Shown: one piece after another, positions 19,369 to 29,700 of the stretch
How positions within the stretch are numbered: position 1 is the first letter of the stretch
Layout of the letters: each line of letters begins with the position of its first letter
DNA from: Burkholderia sp. NRF60-BP8
GTDB lineage: Bacteria; Pseudomonadota; Gammaproteobacteria; Burkholderiales; Burkholderiaceae
Direction: 5' to 3'
Length of the DNA: 64,000 nucleotides
Assembly: GCF_001522585.2 (NCBI RefSeq)
Contig: NZ_CP013373.1
Location: 2,790,001 to 2,854,000 of the forward strand
The notes under the pieces: generated by a model
What the model saw: only the letters and a program-made list of their open reading frames with translations
The model's database searches: none
Told to the model about the DNA's origin: nothing
Made by a program: the position numbers and the translations under genes

Positions 19369-20217
19369 TCACCGCGCCAGCACGCGCGCGTGATGCGCGA
19401 GGTGATCCGCGATGAACGTCGAGATGAAGTAGTAACCGTGGTCGTAGCCCGGATGGCGGCGCAGCGTCAGCGGCTGGCCGGCCTTCGCGCACGCGGCTTC
19501 GAACACGTCGGGGTTCAACTGGTTCGCGAGGAACTGATCGGCGAGCCCCTGATCGACCAGGATGCCGTCCGCGAACTTCGGTGCATCGGCGCGCGCGACC
19601 AGCTCGCTCGCGTCGTGCGCCTTCCACGCTTCGCGATCGGCGCCCAGGTAGCCCGTGAACGCCTTCTCGCCCCACGGGCAGCGCGTCGGCGCGGCGATCG
19701 GCGCGAACGCCGACACCGACCGGTACAGGCCCGGATGACGCAACGCGAGCGTCAGCGCCCCGTGGCCGCCCATCGAGTGGCCGAAGATCCCGAGCCGCGC
19801 GCCGTCGATCGGCAGCTCGGCCGCGACGAGCTCGTGCAGCTCGCCCGTCACGTACGACTCCATCCGGTAATGCGTCGACCACGGCGCTTCGGTCGCATCG
19901 ACGTAGAAGCCCGCGCCGACGCCGAAGTCCCACGCATCGGTCTCGCCCGGCACGCCCGCGCCGCGCGGGCTCGTGTCGGGCATCACGAGCGCGATGCCGT
20001 GCTGCGCCGCGTACTGCTGCGCGCCGCCCTTGATCGCGAACGTCTCGTCGGTGCTCGTGAGCCCCGCGAGATAGAACAGCGCTGGCACGCGCCCGTGCAC
20101 AGCCTGCGGCGGCAGATACACCGAGAACTTCATCGGCAGGCCGATGGCCGCCGAATCGTGACGGTAGAAACGCTGCTCGCCGCCGTGGCACGCATGCGAG
20201 GAAACGAGTTCGAGCAT
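19369..20217 (-). CDS. fghA: S-formylglutathione hydrolase
   Basis: A 282-residue alpha/beta hydrolase (esterase D family) that hydrolyses S-formylglutathione to formate and glutathione, the second step of formaldehyde detoxification. The nucleophile elbow is GHSMGGHGAL near residue 147, with the acid and His in ILVDQGLADQF and HPGYDHGYYF near the C-terminus. It lies 16 bases after adhC, which supplies its substrate, so the two are one operon. Confidence 0.94.
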   Translation of the reverse strand: MLELVSSHACHGGEQRFYRHDSAAIGLPMKFSVYLPPQAVHGRVPALFYLAGLTSTDETFAIKGGAQQYAAQHGIALVMPDTSPRGAGVPGETDAWDFGVGAGFYVDATEAPWSTHYRMESYVTGELHELVAAELPIDGARLGIFGHSMGGHGALTLALRHPGLYRSVSAFAPIAAPTRCPWGEKAFTGYLGADREAWKAHDASELVARADAPKFADGILVDQGLADQFLANQLNPDVFEAACAKAGQPLTLRRHPGYDHGYYFISTFIADHLAHHARVLAR

Positions 20218-20233
20218 GGCGGTATGCCCCCGG

Positions 20234-21340
20234 TCAGTACAGCACGACCGAGCGGATCGACTCGCCGGCCTTCATCAGGTCGAAGCCTTCGTTGATCCGC
20301 TCGAGCGGCAGCGTGTGCGTGATCAGGTCGTCGATGTTGATCTTGCCTTCCATGTACCAGTCGACGATCTTCGGCACGTCGGTGCGCCCGCGCGCGCCGC
20401 CGAACGCCGAGCCCTTCCATTCGCGGCCCGTCACCAGCTGGAACGGACGCGTGCTGATTTCCTCGCCGGCCGCGGCCACGCCGATGATGAACGACTGGCC
20501 CCAACCCTTGTGCGTGCACTCGAGCGCCTGACGCATCAGCTTCACGTTGCCGACGCATTCGAACGAGTAGTCGGCGCCGCCGTCGGTCAACTGCACGATG
20601 TGGTCGACGACGTTCTCGACTTCGTTCGGGTTGATGAAGTGCGTCATCCCGAACTTCTTCGCGAGCTCGACGCGCTTCGGGTTGATGTCGACGCCGATGA
20701 TCTTGTCCGCGCCGACCATCTTCGCGCCCTGGATCACGTTCAGGCCGATCCCGCCGAGGCCGAACACGACGACGTTCGCGCCGGCCTCGACCTTCGCCGA
20801 GTACACGACCGCGCCGACGCCCGTCGTCACGCCGCAGCCGATGTAGCAGATCTTGTCGAACGGCGCGTCCTCGCGCACCTTCGCGACGGCGATCTCCGGC
20901 ACGACGATGTAGTTCGAGAACGTCGACGTGCCCATGTAGTGGAACAGCGGCTTGCCGTCGAGCGAGAAGCGCGACGTCGCGTCCGGCATCAGCCCCTTGC
21001 CCTGCGTCGCGCGGATCTTCTGGCACAGGTTGGTCTTGCGCGACAGGCAGAACTTGCATTCGCGGCATTCGGGCGTGTAGAGCGGAATCACGTGGTCGCC
21101 CTTGCGCACGGTGCCGACGCCGGGGCCGACGTCGACCACGACGCCCGCGCCTTCGTGGCCGAGAATCGCCGGGAAGATCCCTTCCGGATCGGCGCCCGAC
21201 AGCGTGTAGTAGTCGGTGTGGCAGATGCCCGTCGCCTTCACCTCGATCAGCACTTCGCCGGCGCGCGGCCCTTCGAGATCGACTTCCTCGATCGTCAGCG
21301 GCGCACCGGCCTTCCATGCAATCGCGGCTTTCGTTTTCAT
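20234..21340 (-). CDS. adhC: Glutathione-dependent formaldehyde dehydrogenase (class III alcohol dehydrogenase)
   Basis: A 368-residue zinc alcohol dehydrogenase that oxidises S-hydroxymethylglutathione to S-formylglutathione with NAD, and can also reduce S-nitrosoglutathione. Visible features are the catalytic zinc cysteine in GICHTDYYTLSG, GHEGAGVV, the structural zinc cluster CRECKFCLSRKTNLC (residues about 95-109) and the nucleotide-binding VFGLGGIGLNVIQGA. Length is normal for AdhC/FrmA. It is the first gene of the operon with fghA; no FrmR-type repressor is adjacent. Confidence 0.95.
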   Translation of the reverse strand: MKTKAAIAWKAGAPLTIEEVDLEGPRAGEVLIEVKATGICHTDYYTLSGADPEGIFPAILGHEGAGVVVDVGPGVGTVRKGDHVIPLYTPECRECKFCLSRKTNLCQKIRATQGKGLMPDATSRFSLDGKPLFHYMGTSTFSNYIVVPEIAVAKVREDAPFDKICYIGCGVTTGVGAVVYSAKVEAGANVVVFGLGGIGLNVIQGAKMVGADKIIGVDINPKRVELAKKFGMTHFINPNEVENVVDHIVQLTDGGADYSFECVGNVKLMRQALECTHKGWGQSFIIGVAAAGEEISTRPFQLVTGREWKGSAFGGARGRTDVPKIVDWYMEGKINIDDLITHTLPLERINEGFDLMKAGESIRSVVLY

Positions 21341-21556
21341 CGTGTCACTCCTGTGTGTCTGTGAGATCGGCCCGAGCCGGCGTGCCGGCGCCTGCCGGGG
21401 TTTCGTGCAAAGCGGTCGAAGCCGTGCCGCGCGTGGCACGGCGCAAGAATCTCGTGCTCGCCATGATGGCTGCTCCCGCCGCGCGTCGCGTGCGAGAAAC
21501 GGTCGCCGGCTTGCCAGGATGCGTCATCGCTGGCGCAAAAGAACAAGTGCCCGAGT

Positions 21557-23008
21557 TTAAACGCCCGTCGTGAACCATGCATCCGTGCGCGCGTACAGAT
21601 CGACGAAGCGCGCGTGGCGTGCAGCCAGCAGGCGGTCGTCATGCGGCGCGGCAACCGGCGACGCGCTCGGCGCCAGCGTGTGCAACGCATCCTCGCGCCA
21701 ATGCCCGATCGCGACGCCTGCGAGCAGCGCGGCGCCGCGCGTCGCGGCGTTCGGGCAGTCGATCGCCTGCAGCGATGCGCCGAGCGCGTCGGCGAGCAAC
21801 TGCCGCCAGCGCGGATCGACCGAGCCGCCGCCCGCGAGGCGCAGCGTCGTCACCGCGTCGCCGCGATCGGCGTCGCGGATCGCATCGAGCCCCGCGCGCA
21901 ACGCGAACGCGACGCCTTCGAATGCGGCGCGCATCATCGCGCCGCGCGTATCGCCGAGCCCGAGGCCGAGCCAGCCGCCGCGCGCATCGGGGTTCATCCA
22001 CGGCGAGCGCTCGCCGGTCAGGTACGGCAGGAAGCACAGCCGTTCGGACGCCGGCTGCGCGAACGCGTCGTCATACGCATCGGCCCATCGCGCGTAACCG
22101 AGCCAGCCGCGCACGGCTTCGAGCGCGAGCCCGACGTTCTGCATCGCCGCCATCGTGTAATAGCCGCCGCCCGCCGCCGCACGATAGCGATGCAAGCCGC
22201 GCCGCGCGGGCGGCAGCGCATCCGCGAGCACGACGATCTGCCCGCCGCTGCCGGTCGTCAGCAGCGCATCGCCTGCCGTGGCCAGCCCGCTGCCGAGCGC
22301 CGCGCACGCGGTATCGGCCGCGCCCGTCGCCAACGGCACGCCGGCCGGCAGGCCGAGCGCGGCGGCGGCCTGCGCGCCGAGCACGCCGCCGCGCGCGGTG
22401 GACGCACGAACCGGCGCGAAGCGGTCGGCCGGCAGGCCGAGCGCGTCGATCAACGCGATATCCCACGCACCGTCGGGCGTGGCGAGCGCGGTGGCGCACG
22501 CGTCGCTCGGATCGGCCGCCACGTCGCCGCCGAGTGCGATGCGCAGCCAGTCCTTCGGCTGCACGGCCCAGCGCGCGGCATGCAGCGCATCGGGTGCGTG
22601 CGTCGCCAGCCAGCGCAACAGCGGGCCCGCCATGCCGGGCGCCACGGGGTTCGATGCGACGGACGATCCGGACGCCGGCCAGCCGGCCGCATCCGCCTCG
22701 CGCGCCGCGCGCGTGTCGGGCCACAGCAGCGCGGGCCGCACCGGCTGGCCGGCCGCGTCGATCAGCACGACGCCATGCATCTGTCCCGAAAACCCGATCG
22801 CCGCCACCTGCGCACGCTCGTCGGCCGGCAGCCGCGCGGCCGCGCGCACGAGCGCCTGCCACCACGTGTCGGGCGCGATTTCCGCCCAGCCGGGCTGCGG
22901 CGACGACAACTCATAAGGCTCGCTCGCCACCGCCCGCTCGACGCCGTCGGCATCGAGCGTGACGAGTTTGATGGAGCCGGTGCCGAGGTCGATTCCGAGC
23001 AGGCGCAT
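21557..23008 (-). CDS. FGGY-family carbohydrate kinase (xylulokinase-like)
   Basis: A 483-residue sugar kinase with phosphate-binding GIDLGTGSIKLV at the N-terminus, GFSGQMHGVVL near residue 78, a likely catalytic Asp in ATGAADTACAALG, the hinge LPYLTGERSPWMN and C-terminal LRLAGGGSVDPRW. GQMHG and YLTGERSP favour a xylulokinase-like substrate. Unlike xylB near the window start, no sugar dehydrogenase, isomerase or transporter is adjacent, so its pathway is unknown. The ATG at 23008 gives the normal N-terminus; longer in-frame starts add an unrelated 44-residue leader. Confidence 0.85.
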   Translation of the reverse strand: MRLLGIDLGTGSIKLVTLDADGVERAVASEPYELSSPQPGWAEIAPDTWWQALVRAAARLPADERAQVAAIGFSGQMHGVVLIDAAGQPVRPALLWPDTRAAREADAAGWPASGSSVASNPVAPGMAGPLLRWLATHAPDALHAARWAVQPKDWLRIALGGDVAADPSDACATALATPDGAWDIALIDALGLPADRFAPVRASTARGGVLGAQAAAALGLPAGVPLATGAADTACAALGSGLATAGDALLTTGSGGQIVVLADALPPARRGLHRYRAAAGGGYYTMAAMQNVGLALEAVRGWLGYARWADAYDDAFAQPASERLCFLPYLTGERSPWMNPDARGGWLGLGLGDTRGAMMRAAFEGVAFALRAGLDAIRDADRGDAVTTLRLAGGGSVDPRWRQLLADALGASLQAIDCPNAATRGAALLAGVAIGHWREDALHTLAPSASPVAAPHDDRLLAARHARFVDLYARTDAWFTTGV

Positions 23009-23447
23009 GACGTGAAGGGGAGTCGTATGAACGGATATCGATGATAACGGGATCGCGACGCGCGCCCCGTTTTTGGCCGTCGCTTCGACGCATCGAAAAT
23101 GCGGTCGGGTCGCGGCGTTCCACCGGGCTGCACCTTGCACGCGAAAGCGGCCGTTCGCGGGTTAACCCGGCGCGATTTCCGCACCCCGCTTTTTGCCACT
23201 ATGCGGCCCGCCCGATACACACCATAAAGCGACCCATATTTGACATGGGGGCCGGCGCTATTTTGAAGCGCTATAAAACCGGTACACCTCACTCCCGCGG
23301 CAGTTTCCCGATGATCGATCCCCTGCTCCATGCCGAAATGGCATATCGAACCAGCAAAGAGCGGAATAGAACCCAGTGCTCTTGTTGCATGGACTCATTC
23401 CGAATAACTTCGTATCACCCCGAAAACAAGATCATGGAGTGAGACAG
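23009..23447. other. Gene-free, AT-richer leader upstream of the NCS2 permease
   Basis: In these 439 bases GC content falls noticeably from about 23160 onward. Visible elements are a TTGACA at 23240-23245, a direct repeat GCGCTAT at 23255-23261 and 23268-23274, and GGAG before the permease start. No -10 box lies at proper distance from the TTGACA, so I do not call a promoter. The long leader could hold a regulatory RNA; I cannot identify one. Confidence 0.5.
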
Positions 23448-24824
23448 ATGCAATCGAACACGGTCCATCCGTGCGATGAGGTGCTGCCGACCGGCAAGCT
23501 GGTAACGCTCGGCCTGCAGCACGTCCTCGTCATGTACGCCGGCGCCGTCGCCGTGCCGCTTATCGTCGGCGCGGCGCTCAAGCTGCCGAAAGACCAGATC
23601 GCGTTCCTGATCAGCGCCGATCTGTTTTCGTGCGGCATCGCCACGCTGATCCAGACGCTCGGCCTGTGGATCTTCGGCATCCGCCTGCCCGTCATCATGG
23701 GCTGCACGTTCGCGGCGGTCGGCCCGATGATCGCGATCGGCACGAACCCCGGCCTCGGCATTCTCGACATCTTCGGCTCGACCATCGCCGCCGGCATCAT
23801 CGGCATCGTGCTCGCGCCGATGATCGGCAAGCTGTTGCGGTTCTTCCCGCCCGTGGTCGTCGGCACGGTGATCGCCGTGATCGGGCTGTCGCTGATGGAA
23901 GTGGGCATCAACTGGGCGGCCGGCGGCGTCGGCAACCCCGAGTACGGCAGCCCGGTCTATCTCGGCCTGTCCCTGCTCGTGCTCACGCTGATTCTGCTGA
24001 TCAACAAGTTCGGCCGCGGCTTCATCGCGAACATCTCGGTGCTGCTCGGCATCATCGCCGGCTTCGTGATCGCGTTCGCGATCGGCCGCGTGAACACCGA
24101 CGGCGTGGCGCATGCGCCGTGGGTCGGCTTCGTGATGCCGTTCCACTTCGGCCTGCCGCACTTCGATCCGCTGTCGATCGTGACGATGGTCACGGTGATG
24201 TTCGTCACGTTCATCGAATCGACCGGCATGTTCCTCGCGGTCGGCGACATGGTCGATCGCCCGGTCAATCAGGAGCGCCTCGTGCGCGGCCTGCGTGTCG
24301 ACGGCCTCGGCACGCTGATCGGCGGCATCTTCAACTCGTTCCCGCATACGTCGTTCTCGCAGAACGTCGGCCTGATCGGCGTGACGGGTGTGAAGAGCCG
24401 CTTCGTGTGTGCGACGGGCGGCGTGATCCTCGTGCTGCTCGGCCTGTTCCCGAAGATGGCGCAGGTCGTCGCGTCGGTGCCGCCGTTCGTGCTCGGCGGC
24501 GCAGGCATCGTGATGTTCGGGATGGTCGCCGCGAACGGCATCAAGGTGCTGTCGAAGGTCGACTTCGTGAACAACTCGCACAACCTGTTCATCGTCGCCG
24601 TGAGCGTCGGCATGGGCCTCGTGCCGGTCGTGTCGCCGCACTTCTTCTCGAAGCTGCCGCCGGCGCTCGCGCCGATCCTGCACAGCGGCATCCTGCTCGC
24701 ATCGGCCACGGCCGTGATCCTGAACATCGTGTTCAACGGCGTGAAAGGCGAAAAGGATGCACGCTGCGAAATTCGGCGCGCCGGACACGACTTCGATGGG
24801 CGTCCCGCCGACGCGCACCACTGA
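23448..24824 (+). CDS. NCS2 nucleobase:cation symporter, purine (xanthine/urate) type
   Basis: A 458-residue inner-membrane permease of the NAT/NCS2 family with about 12-14 predicted membrane segments. The family motif is QNVGLIGVTG (near residue 305), followed by VKSR; glycine after the threonine fits purine transporters, whereas uracil permeases usually have arginine. Asp/Glu residues in VTFIESTGMFLAVGD (near residue 265) match the substrate-binding helix. It imports xanthine or uric acid with protons, by family inference. The start follows GGAGTGAGACAG; the upstream ATG at 23434 is stopped after two codons. A terminator follows; no purine catabolic gene is adjacent. Confidence 0.88.
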   Translation: MQSNTVHPCDEVLPTGKLVTLGLQHVLVMYAGAVAVPLIVGAALKLPKDQIAFLISADLFSCGIATLIQTLGLWIFGIRLPVIMGCTFAAVGPMIAIGTNPGLGILDIFGSTIAAGIIGIVLAPMIGKLLRFFPPVVVGTVIAVIGLSLMEVGINWAAGGVGNPEYGSPVYLGLSLLVLTLILLINKFGRGFIANISVLLGIIAGFVIAFAIGRVNTDGVAHAPWVGFVMPFHFGLPHFDPLSIVTMVTVMFVTFIESTGMFLAVGDMVDRPVNQERLVRGLRVDGLGTLIGGIFNSFPHTSFSQNVGLIGVTGVKSRFVCATGGVILVLLGLFPKMAQVVASVPPFVLGGAGIVMFGMVAANGIKVLSKVDFVNNSHNLFIVAVSVGMGLVPVVSPHFFSKLPPALAPILHSGILLASATAVILNIVFNGVKGEKDARCEIRRAGHDFDGRPADAHH

Positions 24825-24863
24825 TCGCGCCGCGCCGGACGACGGCGCGAAGCGGTAACGACG

Positions 24864-24893
24864 AACGCCACGGCATGCCGTGGCGTTTTTGTT
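24864..24893 (+). terminator. Terminator of the NCS2 permease gene
   Basis: AACGCCACGG pairs with CCGTGGCGTT around a CATG loop, followed by TTTGTTT. It lies 40 bases after the permease stop. Confidence 0.85.
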
Positions 24894-24983
24894 TCGGGGT
24901 GCAGGACCCGACACGGTGCCGGGCGATCGCACTTCACGCGGGCAGGCAAGTCGCCGGATGCACGATGCGCCATGCCGACTGAC

Positions 24984-25019
24984 GGTGTGATCGGTGTGAT
25001 CGACGTGATCGGTGTGATG
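24984..25019. repeat. Short tandem repeat, four 9-bp units
   Basis: Four consecutive 9-base units read GGTGTGATC, GGTGTGATC, GACGTGATC, GGTGTGATG. The array is in the convergent gap between the permease terminator and the efflux operon terminator and lies in no gene. It may vary in copy number between strains. Confidence 0.75.
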
Positions 25020-25095
25020 GCACGAACGCAATGCGACGCGACGCACGCATCGTCACGACGTCGACGCCATTCTTCCCGCACGATTCGATCGCGCA

Positions 25096-25131
25096 AAAGA
25101 AAACGCCGCGGACTTTCGTCCGCAGCGTTTT
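25096..25131 (-). terminator. Terminator of the bpeAB-oprB operon
   Basis: A 14-bp stem (AAAACGCCGCGGAC at 25100-25113 with GTCCGCAGCGTTTT at 25118-25131, one wobble pair) has a TTTC/GAAA tetraloop. On the minus strand it is followed by CTTTT, about 65 bases after the oprB stop. A-rich and T-rich flanks would let it work in both directions. Confidence 0.85.
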
Positions 25132-25193
25132 CGTTTTCGCATACGGCCACTTCGAAGCGAGGCGCGGCATACCGCGCCCGCCCTTCTCCGTGC

Positions 25194-26717
25194 TTAGCCG
25201 TTCGTCGCCGTTGCCGACGCAGGCGCCGGAGCGGCCGCCTTGTCGTAATCGACCGGCGCATCCGGCGCGCGCGGCGCTTCGCCCGCGCGCTGGATCCAGC
25301 CTCCGCCCAGTGCGCGGTACAGATCGACCAGATTCGTCCAGCGCGCCAGACGCGCGCTGATCAGCGACTGCTGCGCCGAGTACAGATCCGTCTGCGCGGT
25401 CAGCACCGACAGGTAGCTGTCCACACCGTTCTTGTAACGCAGGTCCGACAGGTCGAAGCGACGCTGCTGCGCGTGCTCGTTGCGCTCGAGCGCCGCGATC
25501 TGCTGGTCGTACGTGCCGCGTGCGGCCAGGCCGTCCGACACTTCGCGGAATGCCGACTGGATCGCCTTCTCGTAGTTCGCGATCTCGATGCGCTTCTGCA
25601 CGTTCGCGAGATCGAGGTTCGCGATGTTCTGGCCGCCCTCGAAGATCGGCAGCGCGATGTTCGGCGCGAACGACCACGCCGCCGTGCCGGCCTTGAACAG
25701 GCCGCCCAGCGTCGGGCTCGCGGTGCCGAACGCGGCCGTCAGCGAGATCTTCGGGAAGAACGCCGCGCGGGCCGCGCCGATGTTCGCGTTCGCGGCCAGC
25801 AGCGTCTGCTCGGCCTGCATCACGTCCGGACGACGCGTGAGCAGATCCGACGGCAGCCCGGCCGGCACGTCCGTCAGCAGGTTCTGCGCATCGAGCGGCA
25901 GGCCCGCCGGCAGATCGTCCGGCAGCGGCTCGCCGATCAGCAGCACCAGCGCGTTCAGCGCCTGCGCGCGCGCACGTGCCTGCGCCTGCTGGTTCGCGAG
26001 CGCCGTCTCGACCACCGTCTGCGCCTGACGCAACTCGAGCTCGGAGCCCGTGCCGTTGTCGAACTGCAGCTTGGTCAGGTCGTACGACGCCTGCGCGGTC
26101 TTCAGCGTGTTTTCCGTGACCTTCAGCAGATCGTCGGTCGACAGCAGCGTCAGGTATTGATCCGCCACCTGCGACACCAGCGAGATCTCCGACGCCTGCC
26201 GCGCGTACGACGTCGACAGGTACTGCGCGAGCGCCTGATCCTTCAGGCTCTGCACGCGGCCGAACAGGTCGAGTTCCCACGACGCCGACAGCCCGACGTT
26301 GTACACGCGCGAGATCAGCGGCTGGCCCGTCTGCGACACCCCGGCCGGATAGCGCTGGATGTTGCCCGTGCCCGTACCGTCGAGCGTCGGGAACAGCCCC
26401 GCGCGCGTGATCTGGTACTGCGCACGCGCCGCCTCGATGTTCAGCACCGACACGCGCAGGTCGCGGTTGTTTTTCAGCGCGATCTCGATCAGCCGCTGCA
26501 GGCGCGGATCGACGAAGAACTCGCGCCAGCCGATGGCGGTCGCCGCCTGGCCGTTCGCGCTGCGCGCGCCGGCCGCGCCCGGCTGCGTCGCGTAGACGCC
26601 GCCGGCCGGGTACGCCTGCGCGACGGGCGCGTCGGGCCGCTTGTAATGCGGCGCCATCGTGCACCCCGTGGCAAGGAGCGCGACTGCGATTGCAGTCAAA
26701 GCGTGTTTTTGCATCAT
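25194..26717 (-). CDS. oprB: RND efflux outer-membrane lipoprotein (OprB/OprM/TolC-like)
   Basis: A 507-residue outer-membrane factor that forms the exit duct of the tripartite pump. It has a lipoprotein signal with lipobox LLATGC (Cys19) and two outer-membrane efflux repeats seen as paired coiled-coil regions. PAGLPSDLLTRRPDVMQAE near residue 300 is highly typical of the NodT/OprM family. The start is ambiguous among GTG 26720, ATG 26717 and ATG 26714; I use 26717, which overlaps the bpeB stop by one base (TGATG), implying coupling. Last gene of the operon. Confidence 0.92.
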   Translation of the reverse strand: MMQKHALTAIAVALLATGCTMAPHYKRPDAPVAQAYPAGGVYATQPGAAGARSANGQAATAIGWREFFVDPRLQRLIEIALKNNRDLRVSVLNIEAARAQYQITRAGLFPTLDGTGTGNIQRYPAGVSQTGQPLISRVYNVGLSASWELDLFGRVQSLKDQALAQYLSTSYARQASEISLVSQVADQYLTLLSTDDLLKVTENTLKTAQASYDLTKLQFDNGTGSELELRQAQTVVETALANQQAQARARAQALNALVLLIGEPLPDDLPAGLPLDAQNLLTDVPAGLPSDLLTRRPDVMQAEQTLLAANANIGAARAAFFPKISLTAAFGTASPTLGGLFKAGTAAWSFAPNIALPIFEGGQNIANLDLANVQKRIEIANYEKAIQSAFREVSDGLAARGTYDQQIAALERNEHAQQRRFDLSDLRYKNGVDSYLSVLTAQTDLYSAQQSLISARLARWTNLVDLYRALGGGWIQRAGEAPRAPDAPVDYDKAAAPAPASATATNG

Positions 26718-29700
26718 CACTGTCCCTTGTTGCCTTCGTCGCCGTTGCCCGGCTTCTCTTCGTGGTGCGAGTGCTCCTGAGCCAGGCGCAGCGCCTCGTC
26801 GACGTCTTCCTTCTCGCCGCTGAAGATCGCGCGGATCTTCACGAAGAACATCGGGATCATGAAGATCGCGAGGAACGTCGCCGTGATCATCCCGCCGATC
26901 ACGCCCGTGCCGATCGCGTGCTGGCTCGCCGAGCCCGCGCCGTTGCTGATCGCGAGCGGCATCACGCCGAGAATGAACGCGAGCGACGTCATCAGGATCG
27001 GACGCAGCCGCAGGCGCGCGGCTTCCAGCGCGGCCTCGATCGGCCCCATCTTCTCCGTCAGTTGCAGTTCGCGCGCGAACTCGACGATCAGGATCGCGTT
27101 CTTCGCGGACAAGCCCACGGTCGTCAGCAGGCCGACCTGGAAGAACACGTCGTTCTCGAGGCCGCGCATCGTGGCCGCGAGCAGCGCACCGATCACGCCG
27201 AGCGGCACGACCATGATCACCGAGAACGGGATCGACCAGCTTTCATACAGCGCCGCGAGACACAGGAACACGACGAGGATCGAGATCGCGTACAGGATCG
27301 GCGCCTGCGAGCCGGACTGGATTTCCTGGAACGACAGCCCCGTCCACGAATAGCCGATACCGACCGGCAGTTTCTTCGCGAGCGTTTCCATCGCGGCCAT
27401 CGCCTGGCCGGTCGACTTGCCCGGTGCGGCCTGACCCTGGATTTCCATCGCCGACACGCCGTTGTAGCGCTCGAGCTTCGGCGAACCGTACGTCCAGTGA
27501 CCGGTCGCGAACGCGCTGAACGGCACCATCCCGCCCGACCCGTTGCGCACGTACCAGATGTTCATGTCTTCCGGCGTCATCCGGAACGGCGCGTCGGCCT
27601 GCACGTACACCTTCTTGATCCGGCCGTCGGTGTCGAGGAAGTTGTTCACGTACTTCGACGCCCACGCGATCGAGAACGTCTGGTCGATCGCATCCGCCGT
27701 CACGCCCAGTGCATTCGCCTTCTCGCGGTCGATGTCGACCTTGTACTGCGGCGTATCGTTCAGGCCGTTCGGACGGACACCCTGCAGCGTCGGATCCTTC
27801 GACGCCATCCCGAGCAACTGGTTACGTGCGGCCATCAGTGCGTCGTGGCCGAGACCGGCGTTGTCCGTCAGCTCGAAGTCGAAGCCGGCGGCGGTACCGA
27901 GTTCGGGAATCGACGGCGGGTTGAACGGAATCACGAGCGCGTCCTTGTAGCTCCCGTAGCGCCCGAACATCCGGCCGATCAGCGCCTGCACCTTCTGGTT
28001 CGCATGCTGACGCTGCGAGTAGTCCTTCAGGCGCACGAACACGAGACCCGAGTTCTGACCACGGCCCGCGAAGCTGAAGCCGTTGACCGTGAACGCCGAT
28101 TCGACGATGTCCTTCTCGTCCTTCAGCAGGTAGTCCGAAATGTTCGCGAGCGTCTTCGCGGTCGTTTCCTGCGTCGAGCCCGACGGCGTCTGCACGATCA
28201 CGAACATCAGGCCCTGGTCCTCATCGGGCAGGAACGACTTCGGCAGGCGCACGAACAGCAGCCCGACCGCGACGATCACGACCAGATAGATGATGAGCCA
28301 GCGGCCCGAGCGCTTGATCACGTGGTGCACGCCGACGTGGTATTTGTCGCGGCTGTTGTTGAACGTGCGGTTGAACCAGCCGAAGAAGCCCTTCTTCTCT
28401 TCGTGATGGCCCTGCGGGATCGGCTTGAGGATCGTCGCGCACAGCGCCGGCGTCAGAATCAACGCGACCAGCACCGACAGCACCATCGCCGACACGATCG
28501 TCAGCGAGAACTGACGATAGATCGCGCCGACCGAACCGCCGGAGAACGCCACCGGCACGAACACCGCCGACAGCACGAGCGCCACGCCGACGAGTGCGCC
28601 GGTGATCTGGCCCATCGCCTTGCGGGTCGCCTCCTTCGGCGACAGCCCCTCCTCGGCCATCACGCGCTCGACGTTCTCGACCACCACGATCGCATCGTCG
28701 ACCAGCAGGCCGATCGCGAGCACGAGGCCGAACATCGACAGCGTATTGATCGAGAAGCCGACCATCGACATGATCGCGAACGTGCCGAGCAGCACGACCG
28801 GCACCGCGATCGTCGGGATGATCGTCGCCCGCAGGTTCTGCAGGAACAGATACATCACGAGGAACACGAGCACGATACCTTCGAGCAGCGTCTTGACCAC
28901 TTCCTCGATCGACAGCTTCACGAACGGCGTCGTGTCGTACGGGTACTTCACGACGAGGCCGTGCGGGAAGAACGGTGCGAGCTCGTCGATCTTCGCGCGC
29001 ACGGCCTTCGCGGTCGCGAGCGCGTTCGCATTGGTCGCGAGCTGGATACCGAGCGCCGCGGTCGGCTGACCGTTGTACTTCGTGTCGAAGTTGTAGTTTT
29101 CGCCGCCGAGGCCGATCTGCGCGACGTCCTTCAGGCGAACCTGCGAGCCGTCCTGGTTGACCTTCAACAGGATGTTGCCGAACTGCTCGGGCGTCTGCAG
29201 CAGCGTCGATTCGGTGATCGTCGCCTGCAGCATGGTGCCCGGCTTCGCCGGCGTGCCGCCGATCTGGCCGCCCGCGATCTGCACGTTCTGCGCGGTGATC
29301 GCGGAGCTGACGTCGACCGGCGTGAGCCCGTAGTTGGTCAGGCGGTTCGGGTCGAGCCAGATCCGCATCGCGTACTGCGAGCCGAACAGCGTGACGGTAC
29401 CGACGCCGTTCAGCCGGCTGATCGGATCCTTCACGTGCGACGCCACGAAGTTCGCGAGGTCGTACTTGTTCATGCTGCCGTCTTCGGAGTTGAAGGCGAG
29501 CACCAGCAGGAAGCTGCTGCTCGACTTCGTGACCGACAGACCGAGCTGCTGCACGACCTGCGGCAGAACCGGCGTCGCGAGCGACAGCTTGTTCTGCACC
29601 TGGACCTGCGCGATGTCGGCGTTGGTGCCCGGCGCGAAGGTCAGCGTGATCGTCGCGTTGCCCGAGTCGTCACTCGTCGACGACATGTACAGGAAGTTGT

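Noticed and set aside
23240-23264. TTGACA followed by TATTTT as the NCS2 permease promoter
   Set aside because: Only 13 bases separate the boxes, too short for sigma-70, and no other -10 lies at 16-18 bases.
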